A stretch of DNA of 55,356 nucleotides, taken from NCBI GenBank assembly GCA_003550305.1, contig QKYT01000013.1, forward strand, positions 174,537 through 229,892, written 5' to 3'. Position 1 is the stretch's first letter. Every line of letters begins with the position of its first letter. The translations under genes were made by a program, and so were the position numbers. This stretch comes from Glomus cerebriforme. Taxonomy: Eukaryota > Glomeromycota > Glomeromycetes > Glomerales > Glomeraceae. The notes under the pieces were generated by a model. That model was not told the DNA's origin, searched no databases, and worked only from the letters and a program-made list of their open reading frames with translations. Below are positions 1 to 12,982 of this stretch, one piece after another.

Positions 1-570
1 ATGTAATATAATTTAATATAATACATTAACTAAATAACACCTTCTGTGTTCCTGTGTTTGTGTGTTAAAATAGTGTTAAAATAGTGTTGATAATTCATAT
101 TGTTATTTATAATTTGTAATGAATTTATGTTGAATTTGTGTTGAACTTATATTGAAATTACTTATCTATTTTTGTTGAATATTTTTAAAATGATTTATAT
201 TTATTACTAAGGTGATGTTTTGTTATTGTGATCGTAATTGTCTGATCTACCATAATTATTAAATCTTGCTAATTTTATAAATAATATAATGCCTAATTTG
301 TATAATTACTTGACTTTATATTTTTAAGAAATACAAAAATAAAAATTTTGATCACAAAGAGTTCTTATTGTACAGTATTAAGTATTTCAATCATGTATTT
401 ACTATATTGATCTAAGTTTTCCTAAAATATCAANTCAGTATTTCGATTAATTAAAATTTTTTTATAAAGGGAAGTATTTTATCATCATTTAACTTTTGCA
501 TTTTGAACTTTTAACATTTAAAAATTTTCTTACATATTTTTTTCAATAATTGTAAAATAAAAATAACAAC
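1..570. other. AT-rich intergenic DNA, no gene seen
   Basis: No open frame with protein-like composition, no RNA gene and no clear repeat structure was recognised here. Confidence 0.5.
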
Positions 571-572
571 AA

Positions 573-985
573 GAATCATCTGATGAGACCCTGAAATGGA
601 TCTTTTGGTCTCAGAAAGGAGTAAAAGGAACGACAAATATCATACAAGATTTAGAGGCAATAAAATAGAGTTCTGGAAAAGCATTATCTGAAAAATAAAT
701 AGGAGATATACTAGAACTTATACCACTCACCAATGCGAGCAGAAATGGAAAAATTTAGTTAGAGATTATNGAGTAAGTAAATAATAAATAATAATATGGA
801 GATAAATATAACTTAATAATAATATAATTAATATCTTTTAGGATTTTTGTGACTGGCACAATGGCGTGAGAAGAGGGAAAGATAGTCGTATACTGGGAAA
901 AAATATTATTATATCTTCAGAATTAGATTCTGGGAATGGTCAGATAATTATTAAAATGAATGAATTAATTTTTCAGATTTATATT
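573..985 (+). pseudogene. Decayed Myb/SANT-like (trihelix-type) DNA-binding domain fragment
   Basis: I read a frame from about 573 to a GTAAGT donor at 773, then an intron ending TTTTAG at 841, then a second exon from 842. The first exon contains spaced tryptophans and a helix ending in QCEQKWKNLVRDY, which is the typical third helix of Myb/SANT-like trihelix domains (QC..KWKNL..DY). The second exon continues in frame with DFCDWHNGVRRGKDSR. The frame holds in-phase TGA codons near 580 and after KSII, so the copy is broken. Two adjacent TGA codons before DPEMDLL would be explained by G-to-A change of tryptophan codons. Such domains occur in large, repeat-like families in these fungi; that is family knowledge, not seen here. 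One N at 770 falls in the last codon of exon 1. Its role is unknown beyond likely DNA binding by the intact parent. Confidence 0.55.
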
Positions 986-1038
986 AAGTATATTTACTTT
1001 TTTTAATGATGAGATACACCCGAAGACACAACCATAAC

Positions 1039-1075
1039 TTGCCAACTACTAGGCAATAATGCCCAGTAGTTTGCA
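1039..1075. repeat. Short hairpin-forming inverted repeat
   Basis: Arms TTGCCAACTACTAGGCA and TGCCCAGTAGTTTGCAA pair with two mismatches around a three-base loop. It could be the end of a decayed MITE or a structured 3' element. It directly follows the Myb-like fragment. Confidence 0.5.
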
Positions 1076-1819
1076 ATTATAAATATTATTTATCCTGTAA
1101 TATAGAATATTAAATAATAATCCATTTTTTTAAATAAAGAAAACTTTTAAAATATATACAAATTTATATTTTATAAATTGTTTCTTATTGACATTAATTC
1201 CAATTTTGAATTAAAAATGCTTAAATATCAATTCATATTTATTTATANAAAGTAATNGTACAATTTTTATAAATCTGTTTATATAAAATGTGATCACATA
1301 TTTGGTATTGTGCAATGAAATCATTCTTATAATTAGGTAATGGAAACCATTGGATTGTCTGAAGTATTAAATTAAGATGTATCACAAAACTCAAAAAAAG
1401 GGTTATATAAAATAAAGATTTAATTATATATACAGTATAATAATAAATTTAAATTATAATTCCTATTATTTAAGTATATATTTTATAATAAAAAATTTTT
1501 ATTGAAAATTTTCTGAATATACAACATTATGAGTATAATTAATTAAATTTGTATTATCTCCTAATTATTTATTAATAAGAATTTTTAAATTATAACTATC
1601 CTTAAAAATCCCTAAAATACATTCATTACCTTTTTAAAAAAATTTTCAGGTTGGAATTAGTTTTCTTTTCCATTTTAAGTAGGTTTCTTTTCTTTCTTAT
1701 TTTCTCTTCTTCTAAATAATAAGAAAATAATAAGAAAAAAATAAAACAAATATTATTTATAGTTTTATTATAAATTATAAACAAAAAAAAATCAAAAAAT
1801 CAATTCGTTATCATATATT
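1076..1819. other. AT-rich DNA without recognisable genes
   Basis: Several single N positions and long A/T runs. No coding frame or structured repeat could be supported. Confidence 0.5.
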
Positions 1820-2935
1820 GGGTTCCAGATTCAGTTCTACAGGTAGGTCTTTCCTTTTTTTTTTGTTCTCCATTTCATTTTTCCATTTTGTTCTAACTTC
1901 TTTTTTTTAGATCTCGGCGGTGGTTCTTCATTTCAGTGGTCTTGGATCTCTTTATCTTTTTTCTTAAGATATTGGCGATAGCTCTTCATTTCAGTTTTAC
2001 AAATGAGTCATATTTCAGGTTTTCTTTCCTTTTTTTTGGTTTTTTCCTTTGTTAATTTCTTCTAATTTCTTTATCTTATCTCTTTGGATCTTGGTGGTGA
2101 CTCTTCGTTTTGGTAGTCTTGGATCTCTTCATCTTTTTTCTTAAGATATCAGCGACAGCTCTTACTTTCAGTTTTACAGATGAGTCGTATTTTGGGACTT
2201 CTTTCCTTTTTTTTGGGTTTTTCCTTCATTAATTTCTTCTATTTTTTTATCTTGTTTCTTTGGATCTTGGTGACGGCTCTTCATTTGGTGATTTTGGATC
2301 TCTATATCTTTTTTCTTAAGATCTTAGCGGCGGCCCTTTATTTCGGTGGCCTTTGGATCTCTCATTTAACTTTTTCTTTAGGTTTCGGTAGCATCTCTTC
2401 ATTTTAGTTTTACAGGTGAGTCATATTTCAGATCTTCTTTCCTTTTTTTTTAGTTTTTTCCTTTGTTAATTTCTTCTAATTTCTTTATCTTGTTCTTTGG
2501 ATTTTGGCGATGGCTCTTCGTTTTGGTGGTCTTGGATCTTTTCATCTTTTTTTTCTTAGGATCTCGATGGCAACTCTTCATTTTGGTGGCCTTTGGATCT
2601 CTTATTTATCTTTTTTCTTTAGATTTCAGTGGTATTTCTTCATTTCAATTTTATAGGTGAGTTGTATTTTGGGTCTTCTTTTCTTTTTTTTTTGTTTTTT
2701 TCCTTTGTTAATTTCTTCTAACTTCTTTTTTTTCTTTTTTTTTTGTTTTGTTCTTTTATTCTTTCTTTTTATTCTTTTTTTTATTCTTTCTTTTCGTTCT
2801 TTTTTTTGTTCTTTTTGTTCTTCTTTTTGTTCTTCCTTTCTTTTTGTTTTTTCCTTCATTAATTTCTTTTAACTTTTTTTTTCTTTTTTTTCTTCTTCTG
2901 TTTTGTTCTTTTGTTCTTCCTTTTNTTNTTCTTTT
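1820..2935 (+). repeat. Tandem array A, units about 160-240 bp, with splice-like motifs
   Basis: The landmark CAGTTTTACA followed by GTGAGTC or a variant recurs at about 1832, 1992, 2169, 2405 and 2646, giving steps of 160, 177, 236 and 241 bp. Between landmarks the units repeat pieces such as GGATCTTGGTGG, CTCTTCATTT and TTTTTTCTTAAGAT. Some junctions resemble splice donors (ACAGGTGAGTC near 2412, ATAGGTGAGTT near 2653), and one resembles an acceptor (T-tract plus TAG ending at 1910). After about 2700 the array degrades into a T/C-rich tract. Open frames across the array give only low-complexity hydrophobic peptides and are not treated as genes. Confidence 0.75.
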
Positions 2936-3279
2936 TNTTTTAAATAAAATTAAAATTAAAAAAATATAAAAAAAATTAAATAAAATAAAAAATACAATAA
3001 TTGACATGTAATTTGCATCATTATATTATGCAATTGTAACTAATGTAACTGTTATACATGTTATAATGCCCATGTGACTGTAGTGTAAAGAAAGATACAC
3101 AAATTTATTGTAAAACACATGAAATTATAACAATGCATATTATTGGTCAATTACGCGTGCGAACAGACGGACATTGCATCACAATGAATCTAATTGAAGA
3201 TGTTCTTAGCTATGCTTCGAACAAATGAAGGACTAATCAGTTCAGATGCCAACTTCATTATATCAAGGTATGCTGTAAC

Positions 3280-3525
3280 AAATTAAAGATATTTTTTGAC
3301 TTTGATTCAACTCAATTGACCCAAACTTGTTTAGAAGTCTAATTAATACAAGTTTTTTACAAAAAAAATCAGTAAATCAGTTCAGTTTTCAGTATTTACC
3401 GACTAGTATCAGTTTGGTCAAAAACTGAACTGAATGTTTCAGTAAATTACTGATACCGATACTAATAATTTCAGTTTGGTATTGGTTTTGGCAAATACTG
3501 AACTGAACTGAACTGATTAGAGCCC
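3280..3525 (-). mobile_element. MITE-like dispersed repeat, copy 1 (GGGCTC terminus)
   Basis: Read on the minus strand from 3525, this segment begins GGGCTCTAATCAGTTCAG and runs to about 3280. It matches 55113-55356 on the plus strand almost throughout (roughly nine bases in ten by eye), including the shared tail with GGGTCAATTGAGTTG. Differences are mostly transitions. The outer end is GGGCTC; the inner end faces array A. No coding capacity. Confidence 0.85.
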
Positions 3526-3999
3526 TAAACATAGATAGTGGCATCTTTTCAGGTACTATGATATTAAAGAAAGATTTGATATCTATAACATTTACAATTA
3601 ACTTTTATTTATTAATCAAACTATCACAAATATGCAAAATATAGATAGATACTCCATTAATGTATTTGGCTTTATCATTTATAGCAATAGGTACAAAATA
3701 AATTTAGATAAGCATTATTGAAGTATAGTGATTATCCCATTATCATATTCTGCTATGATATCATTATGTGATAAGATACTAGTTAAAAAAATAGCGCCAT
3801 TATAATGGAGAGTTAAATCAGTTCCAGTATGATCAGTTTGGTCAAAAATAGTTATGATATGCATGTTATTAATTTAAAAAATTATAATATCTCTATAAAA
3901 TTTGAAAATATTTAATTTATTTTTTTTTCAATAGATGCAAAAAAAGCAATAGCAAACTTAGTAGGTAAAATATAAAAGAAAGATATCTAAATATATATT
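3526..3999. other. AT-rich DNA, nothing recognised
   Basis: No gene or clear repeat. It contains a short block similar to GTATGATCAGTTTGGTCAAAAA near 3826, probably a scrap of the neighbouring MITE family. Confidence 0.4.
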
Positions 4000-4470
4000 T
4001 TGAAATGAAGGTAACTACATAATCTATTATAAAATATTGGCAAAAGATCCCATCTCAAAGTATGTACTCAGGTATAATATGATATTTAGAGCAGGTAAAT
4101 ATATAATCTATTATAAAAATATTGGCACATATCTACCCTATCACTAGTATATACTCAAGCATATGTGATATATATTAGATACTTATAATAGGCAAGTGCA
4201 CAAAAATATTGGCAAAAAAATACCTATCACTAGTATATACTCAAATATATACTTAAGTATGGCATGAAGCCTTTTGTGAAATCATTATATAAAATTTTGG
4301 CAGAAGACTTTATTTTTCTAGATATATATTCAAATATAATGAAGGCATCTAGATACAAATAAATATATTTTTAATAAATGATATTTGGAATATTCTTCTA
4401 TATAATCTTTATATAAAATATTGGTAGAAGAATACTTATTACTAATATATACCCAGATATATGTGAATAT
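4000..4470 (+). repeat. Degenerate tandem repeat, about five units of 85-115 bp
   Basis: The word ATAAAATATTGGCA or a close variant recurs near 4029, 4112, 4204, 4289 and 4420. Each copy is followed by an AGTATATACTCA-like word and ATATGTGATAT. Units have diverged and their spacing varies. Confidence 0.65.
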
Positions 4471-6992
4471 ATGTGAACACTCATGTGCATCATTTTTGAT
4501 TTCTCAAATCGTATATCTAAAATTAATAGATACATCTCAATAGTTAAATAACCTGGATATGATCTCTCAAAAGTTATGAGAAAGTTATAAGAAAGTGATA
4601 AAAAGGTATTTAAAATTTAAGGTACAGTAAATTACAATTACCTAATATTGCACATATTTTCACTAGATATTATCTGATATTATTAAGTTTTCTAAAATTA
4701 CTATCAAATAATTTTTCTAAAAATATATGCATAAAGAATTACCTGTTACTTTGCATCCTCTTTAGCATCATTATCATATGACTTTTCTAATAATACTTTG
4801 ATTATCTCTCTTTTATAATTATCAAAATTTAATTATTTTGACTAGCACTATTCTATAATTTTAGCCAGAATTTTAAATATAATAATTTAGTATCTAAGAA
4901 ATGATCTAAAACTATCAAACTAATAAAATTTCTCTAGCTTTCTACCAGTTTTACACTAATTCTATAACAGTTCTAAAGTATTATTAGAGTACTATCATGG
5001 TCAAGCTAGATCCTCAAATCATATACCCAAAAGATTAGCCAGAATTATGCTATAGTGTTGACCAAATTTAAACATGAATTTATATCAAATTACTGTGTCA
5101 TATTTTTTTTTACAGTGAAAAGTAAAATAAAAGACACTAATATATACAAATTTCTTAGTAACAAAAAGATGTGTAAAGAAATGCTAACAGATATTCAACA
5201 ACTTGAAGCTCTAATGACTACAGACTACTACCAATAAGCGGGCATCTATTTAAAAATTAAACAACCATAGACATCTACCAGTGTAAATTATATTAAAAAA
5301 CATTTATCAATACATAGTATATAATAAAAATAGGTATATTTAGGTTATTTAGATATAGTCATATTTAAATTATTTAATTATGTGATCATAAAAAATAAAT
5401 AGAAAAAAAGCAAAGAGAAGCAATTTTAAAGCTAAGAAATATAGTAAAAAAAATAAGAAGATATAAAAAATTATTATATTTAAGTTATTTAATTAGACAG
5501 ATTGTAAAATATTATCAAATACAATTGAATCTAAAAAATTTGAAATTTATGCATTAAATTGGTTAAATTTTCTTTTAGATTGATTAATATTTCTTCAATT
5601 GTTAACTGTACATTACATATTTGTTATATACCTAAAAGACTGGTCTTTATTTAATTATATTCAGATTATTAACTTAGATTATTTAGTTATATTTAAATTA
5701 TTTAGTTATATCTAGTTTATTTAATTATATTTAGATTATTTAGTCATATCTAAATTATTTTATTATTAAATAACCTAATCTAAGCTGATTATGACTAAAT
5801 AATATAATTATATTATTTAGTCATAATATATTATTTATAAGATGCTTTAGTTAAATTTTAATCTATTTCAAAGAGACATGCAGTCTCGCTGCAATATTGT
5901 CAATTAGGTCTTGCCGTCTGTATTTATCTGCCTTCTATTCTGTTAGTTAATACCATGTGATATTAAATTATGTAGTTCTAGCCAATACATATATATATAA
6001 ATTTTTTATTATGATTAAACTTACCTGTCAGGTCTTTTCAATTCTAACTTTTTTAGCTATTACTGAATATAACTGGTTTAACTTTGAATTTATATATAGC
6101 ATATAATTAAATAATAACAGAGTAAAAAAAACTTGATTCTTTATTAAAATTTAAAAATTGTTATTTTAAAGATGATGAAAACTAAATAAATTTTATTAAA
6201 ATAATAAATAATTTTATTAAAATGCAATAACTGTTTAAAAATAATAAAAAAAAAAAAAGAAAAATTAATATATATTATATAATAAAATGTTTAGATTTTT
6301 GTTGCAAATATAATGACATGCAATTATTGTAATTTTTATTTAGATGATCAATAATTATATATTTATATTATAATAAAGCTATATTTCTAATAGTAAAAAA
6401 AAAAATAAAAAAAAATAAAATAAAAATATAAAAAAAAAACATCTATACTTTTATATATTTTGTAATATATTAACTAAATCAAAAGGATATTTATTTTACA
6501 GATCTCCAGTATTTGCATAAATATTATTAGTAGCAAAAATTTTTTAAATTTTTTGTTAATAGTAAATTTTTAATAAGAATATATAATTATTCTATTTAAG
6601 GTTTAAATAAAAGGAACTTAAACTAAAAAATACAATATATTTAGTAAATAATCAATCAAAAAGAAAATTCATGTATAACAAACAATTTCATACATTCTTT
6701 CAATATAACAAACCAATTTAGCATCTATTTATAACTAACCCAAAAAAATACTTTTTTTTTTTTTTTTTGGAAATAAATAAATCCCACATAAAAAAAAATT
6801 AACTGATAGTATATATAATACATGTAACTAATTGAAGTAATATAATTAATTATTTCTACTTGAATATTAGAGGAAAAAATAAAATTAAAAATAAAATAAT
6901 AAAGAGATTTGATAATGTTAAATTAAAGAAGGAAGGAAGATGAATTGCATCACGTAATAAAGTTATTTTTACCAGAAATAACCTCATTTTTT
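4471..6992. other. Long AT-rich gene-free stretch
   Basis: No supported gene. A 60-codon frame at 5055-5237 ends in a protein-like stretch (residues around CKEMLTDIQQLEALM) after a TTTTTTTTTACAG that could be an acceptor, so it may be a scrap of a decayed gene. At 5640-5780 a word of about 20 bp close to TTATTTAGTTATATTTAAA repeats six or more times and then folds back on itself. The final 300 bases hold the septin 3' flank. Confidence 0.45.
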
Positions 6993-8883
6993 TTACTTCT
7001 TTCCACCTTTGCTTGAGAGTCCTGATTGAATTGATTCTAATTCCTGTTCCAAGGATTTAATGTGAGAATGTTCAGCTTCTAAGTCTTTGTTAAGACGATC
7101 ACGCTCAGCGATAAGCTATAAAAAAATAAACAATTTAAATATCAAAATTAATAATTGATAGGAAAAAGGTGCTACAATAAAATAGAATTTATATGACTAC
7201 TTACGTGTTGTTCCCACTGTCGGAAACGGTTCTCTTCTTGTTTGACTTGTTCGGTGAATCTCTTACGAAGAGCTTCTTCCTCTTCTTTGAATTTAGGATT
7301 ATCAAGTTTCTTTGGTCTAAGAAATAACAGAAAAATAATATTAGAATAGATTCGTAATTATAAGAAACTTATAATGTAAGCAAGAAACTTACTTTGCTTC
7401 ACCAAATTTCCTTGTTTCCATTTGTGATTGTCGATAATTTTCATAGTGGGTTTCCTCAGTTGTGGAAACCAAATCTAACATGTGTGTCCTTTATAATAAT
7501 AGATAAAATATACGAAATTTCTTTGTAAATTTTCTATAACTTATTAAAAACTTTTTTAAAAATTTTTACATGACATCTACCTAATAAGAAGAGAACGAAG
7601 TTTTTTGAAATCACAATGATCTTCGTTTTCGACTTCAGCAATACCCCAACTGTATTGGCGTCCCTTTACTTTACGTCCATCAGGGGCAGTGACGTCCTGA
7701 TCGCTACCAATTATTGCAAAAGGCATAGCAGCCTATTTATCAAGTAAAAATATAATAGATTGTTAAATTATGAAAATATAGAACATAATATTTGAAATAA
7801 TAATAATTAATAATTTACCATAATATTCATGTTTCTTTTGGTACTGGTTTCATCGTCACTTTCAATTGGGCATTGGTAAACTTGAATGTTTTGAGCAGCA
7901 ATAACTTCTCTGACCTATAAATTCAAAATTATATCACCTGAATATTTAATCTAAAAAGAAAACACAATTATCACACAAATGACTTACTCTTCTTTTGAAT
8001 GTTTCCAAGTCCTTAGGTGTCAAGGTATCAGCTTTGGCAATTGCGGGAATTAAATTTACTCGAGAACCTAAACGTTTCATGACTTCGATATCTAATGGCT
8101 TTAAACTATAATTTATGATGAAAAGTCAAATCAATTATCTGATAATTTTAATTATTGTTCGTTAATAATAAGTAACTTACGTATGACCAGTTGGGCGAAT
8201 GAAATAAAGACAGGCATGAACACGCATATCCAATTTTTCTTCACGATGTGGTTGTTGCTCTTGTCGCATGTACGATTCATGTTGGTCATCGATGAACTCA
8301 ACAATTGGTAACCAACTATCCCGATTGTTTACATAATCACCAAATCCGGGTGTATCAATGACTGTGAGCTTAACATTGAACATTTTTTCTTCAAGTTCTA
8401 TAAATAAAAGTGATATTAAAATACAATTAATAAAAATAGTTTATAAATAATAAATATTTTTATGTAATTATTTACCGGCTTTTGTTATTTCAATCTCGAC
8501 AGTTTTATCTGTTTGTTTAGCATGGCGTTTAGCTTGGTTCTTTTTTTCCTTGATGGTGGTGGTAAAAAGAGTATTGATGAAAGTTGTTTTACCAAGACCG
8601 GATTCACCTTATTAAATAATAAAATTCGGGATTGATTTTAAAATATATTTTCACTGATGGTGATTGAGGGGTGAACACTCATAGTTGCTAACGAAACATC
8701 TGTCTTGTGTTTGCGAAAGTTGCAGATGTTCCTTGATAAGTGAAAATTATTCATCTGAAAACAAGAATACTTACCAACAACCATTAAGGTAAAGTTAGTA
8801 CCGCGTTTGGCAACAATTTTATGACGCTGGTTTGGTAGGTCAGCGATTCCAATACCGTTAGTAGCAACTGCACTTGGAGACAT
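6993..8883 (-). CDS. CDC12: Septin, Cdc12 type, nine exons, 384 aa
   Basis: GTP-binding cytoskeletal protein that polymerises with the other septins into filaments at septa, branch points and the cell cortex. Exons on the minus strand: 8883-8775, 8607-8476, 8397-8181, 8105-7988, 7914-7819, 7732-7581, 7488-7393, 7316-7205, 7115-6993. All junctions are GT-AG and the frame stays open (1155 nt). The G1 loop GESGLGKTT is at residues 37-45, G3 DTPGFGD at 95-101 and G4 AKAD at 176-179. A basic stretch ([10 protein letters not shown]) lies just before G1. The C-terminal coiled coil spans about 310-375. The N-terminal [10 protein letters not shown] and the [13 protein letters not shown] coil match the Cdc12 class better than Cdc3, Cdc10 or Cdc11. 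Length is normal for the family. It is divergent from the M13 peptidase gene across 653 bp. The class call is from memory of the family. Confidence 0.96.
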
Positions 8884-9536
8884 TATTATTGTGAAACAAG
8901 CAAAGAGGTTAGCGGTTCAAAGGAGAGGCGAATGGGTTAGTCAAGAAATAAAATATCTCTTATTCCAAAGGACAAAAAAAAATTGATGTTTAATAGGCCT
9001 TTTTTTTGTTAGGGGAAAGCAAAGGTTTGTGTGAGAGAAGATTAAAGCAAAGCTTATTGCTCTTTCGACAATATTCGAAATATGCAACGTGTCGACCAAT
9101 CAATTGACAAATTAAATAACCAATAATACAAAATATAAGTTTTAGGTGACAAGGATTAGTTTGTGACAACCACGCCGAATTTTTTTGGTAAGTTTAGTAG
9201 TACGACATAATGTGTGAAATTTGTTAAATGGTATAATGGTAGTATGGTACGCAAAATTTATATTTCTTTCTAAATATAGAAGCTAAGAATTTAATATTGT
9301 TCTAAAAAATCTATTATTAACGCTTTACTGCATTTACGGAAAGATAATCCGTATAAAAATGGCATGTGAAACGGACTGGGCATAAGGCTAATTATATATA
9401 TATCATTAACTGTCAAACTTTATCTCTCTAGGAATACATTTTTTTTTACCGATTTATAGATCTAGTTACTAAAAATTTCCTGGCAGAGTAAATCCAATTC
9501 GTCCAAGTTTATTGTATCGATTTTTTCGATAAGAGA
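8884..9536. promoter_or_regulatory. Divergent promoter region between septin and M13 peptidase genes
   Basis: These 653 bases separate two outward-facing start codons and must hold both 5' UTRs and promoters. Its base composition is less AT-rich than the surroundings. No single core element could be assigned with confidence. The stretch before the M13 start contains TCGATTTTTTCGATAAGAGA directly upstream of the ATG. Confidence 0.55.
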
Positions 9537-12500
9537 ATGACCTCGTCAATGGAGGACGCTCCTTTGCTCACGGACTCTAGAACTCCTAATGATCCGGAAA
9601 ACGACGAAGAAGCTCACCTTAGTAACAATGGAAGTGGCAGTACACGCGGACCGCGTACTCGCGAAGCTCCACGAGAACATACAAATTTCTTACCCTTACG
9701 TCATGGAAAATTCTCTAAACTAGAAATTTTATTAGCTTTCACTAGTGTTGTACTTTTGATACTTATGAGTGTTTTCGCTGGTTTATACGCTGGGAGAGCA
9801 AATAAACATATATTACCCCCAGAACATGAACAACCGCCAATTATAGTTCCACCAAATGATACCATAAAGGTAAAATCATGTCAAGACAATTACAAGTCTC
9901 GCAAGACAAGATCTATCTAACTATTTAACTTACATATTTACAGAATCCTTGTCTTACTCCAGATTGCGTAATAATAGCCGCTCAGATTATTAGTGATATG
10001 GATCCAACTGCCGACCCCTGCGATGATTTCTTTCAATATACTTGTAAAGTAGAAATTTATGTTATCTGTATGCTTATAATCATTTTAAATTTTATCTCAA
10101 ATTTATGATTTAAAATTCTTAAGGTGGCGGTTGGATACAAAGTCACGTGATACCCGAAGACAAGGGACGTTACAGTTACTTTGATAGTTTATATGAAGAT
10201 AATCAGGTAAATGATCATAAATTATTTGGAATATTTTTATAGGGATTACAACTAATCATAAAAAAAAAAATTTTATTATAGAAATTATTAAAAGGAATTC
10301 TTGAAAATGATTTTGAATCAATTCATAAATTTAAACAAGATCTTCCACCACCTTCAGAAATAATAGACAAACAAAACTTTTATAAACTTCAATCTTTCTA
10401 TCAATCTTGTATGAATGAATCTTTAATTAATGAACTTGATGCGGAGCCTTTATTACCAATCTTAGCCAAAATTCTTGAAGATTTTCCTGTAGATCCTAAA
10501 TATTCTTTATTGTACAATTTTGGACATTTGAGTGAGATGGAAGGTCAAAGAGGTTCTTCTCCTAATCCTTTAAATTTAACAAATGTATTATCTCGCCTTT
10601 CTATCTTTGGCATAAAACCATTATTTGAATTTTTCGTGGATGCAGATGCAAAGGATCCAAAAAATAATGTTTTATACTTGTCTCAGTCTGGTCTTGGTTT
10701 ACCTTCCAAAGAGTATTATGAGGAGGAAGAGATATTATCAATATATAAAGATGTTATGATAACATTATTAAATAAAGCTTTGGATTATAATAACATATCT
10801 CTTCCCTTAAATAATAATTTCAATGCATCACAAGATATTTTTGAAGATATTTTAGAATATAGTACAGAAGTGTTGCTATATGAAGAATGGGAAAAAAATG
10901 CTATAAAAATTATAGAATTCGAGAAAAAATTAGCTAAAATATCCTTATCAGCGTAAGTCAAATTTTATAGTTTTTGCTAAATCATAATTATGAATTTATA
11001 AATTAATACTTTTTTTTTCTTTTAGTGAAGAATTTTCTGATCCAGAGGCAACCTATAATAATCAAACTATAGTATCTCTCAATAGACTCAGTCCTTCTTT
11101 CCTTTGGTCTCAATATATTAGTTCATTATTACCTCCTACATCAGTTGGTTTTCCATCTAGAATAATTTTAACTTCTAACAAATACTTTAAAGACCTTTCG
11201 AAACTTGTCAACGAAACTCCAACTGAAACTTTACAACTTTATTTCATTTGGCAAGCAATTTATACTTATGCCGATAATTTAAGTGAAAACTTCAGAGCTC
11301 CCATAAGAAAGCTGAGGGCAAAAATCAGAGGAACTGATGAAACAGTTAAACCAAAAAGGTGGGAAGAATGTCTTAAATCTGTTGATAATACTTTAGGTCT
11401 TATGGCTGGCAGATATTTTGTATTGAAAGCATTTGGAGGTATGATTTTTTTTTTTAACTTTATATCATTTATTAAGTTCATTTCATTTTATAGATTTATA
11501 TTTTCCTTTTTAGGTCAAAGTAAAGAAACGGCAGATCAAATAATTATTTCTCTTAAAGATGCATTTATTAAACGATTACCACAACTTGATTGGCTTGATG
11601 AAGAAACGCGTAAAAAAGCAATCGAAAAAGTCGATCATATTATTCAAAAAATTGGTTATCCCGTTAAATCACCCGATACTATGTCGCCACAATCTCTTGC
11701 TGAATATTATGCAACGATTGATATAAAGGAAGATAAATTTTTTGAAAATCTTTTAAGTGCTCACGCGTGGGCTTCTAGAAAAAAATGGAAGGAAGTTGGT
11801 AAACCCGTGGATCTTGGTCAATGGTATATGACTCCTCAAACAGTCAACGCATATTATGTAAGTAAGAAAGAGATGTGTGCCTAAAATTTTTATCGGAAAA
11901 TTAATAATGACTTTTCTTGCTGCAATTTAGAATCCTACTGCTAATGAAATTGTATTTCCGGCTGGTAAATTGACCATTTAGAAGTCAATATTTATTTTAC
12001 ACACATATCTAATTAATTTATTAATTTATATTTATAAATAATAGGAATACTCCAATCACCATTTTTCAATGCCAAAGCTCCAGAATATATAAACTATGGA
12101 GCGATTGGTATGGTTGTCGGGCATGAGCTCACGGTTTGTATTATCTTAAAAGTTTATTTCTGGACCTAACATTTAAACTAACTTGAACTTACAAATATTA
12201 AAGCATGCCTTTGATAATAATGGAAGAAAATATGACGCGAGCGGTAAATTAACTCAAGTATGAATTCAATTTATTAAAATGGTTTTACAGTTTCAATGAA
12301 CCTACATGTAATAATTATTTTTTTTTTTTTTGTTCGTTAAATAGTGGTGGTCTAATGCTACAATAGAAGCTTTCAAAGAAAAGGCACAATGTTTTGTGTA
12401 TCAATATGGTAATTACACAATTGATGACCCAAAAGGAAATCATGTAAACTTAAATGGTGTTTTAACTCTCGGCGAAAATCTTGCTGACAACGGAGGGTAA

Positions 12501-12982
12501 TTATTTTAAAATGCTCATAATCCAATTTTTTTAATTAAGAAATATTATTCTAATTATAATCAATTTTTCCAATCATAATAATAATAAAATATTAATAGCC
12601 TTAAGGAATCTTTTCAAGCGTGGTTTACCCGATTTGAAAGTGATAAGGATGATAAATATAATAATCAATTATTACCTGGATTACAGAATTTGACCCGAGA
12701 ACAATTATTTTATATATCATTTGGACGTGCTTGGTGTTCAAGAATAAGACCAGAAACTGCTGTAGAAAGGGTAAAGGATCTTTTTTTTCTCAATTGTTAA
12801 TATTAAGTTATTTTTATCTAACATCATTTTTTTTTTTTGCTATTAAGATTCGAGTTGACCCTCATTCGCCAGCAAATTGGAGAGTTAATGGTGTATTAAG
12901 AAATTCAAACCATTTTGCTGAAACATTTAAATGTCGTGTGGGATCAAAAATGAATCCTGTAGATAAATGTTCTATGTGGTAA
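9537..12982 (+). CDS. M13 (neprilysin/ECE-like) zinc metalloendopeptidase, type II membrane protein, 859 aa
   Basis: Predicted to cleave peptides on the outer or luminal side of a membrane. Twelve exons: 9537-9869, 9944-10043, 10124-10206, 10282-10952, 11026-11438, 11514-11857, 11931-11964, 12045-12133, 12204-12257, 12345-12496, 12599-12770, 12848-12982. All introns are GT-AG and the sum is 2580 nt in frame. The cytosolic tail (1-62) carries an acidic dileucine (EDAPLL, 6-11), a possible vacuolar sorting signal. A membrane anchor spans about 63-85. The ectodomain starts with NPCLTPDC and the [14 protein letters not shown] block. NAYY is at 645-648, the zinc motif HELTH at 686-690 (split by an intron after T689), ENLADNGG with the third zinc ligand E751 and D755, and the C-terminal CSMW at 856-859. 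All catalytic residues look intact. It is somewhat longer than typical members because of the N-terminal tail. Substrate unknown. Confidence 0.96.

Noticed and set aside
2180..2969. Several open frames of 65-83 codons on both strands over array A
   Set aside because: They are T/C-rich repeat translated into Phe/Leu-rich or Lys-rich low-complexity peptides, with no start context or family.
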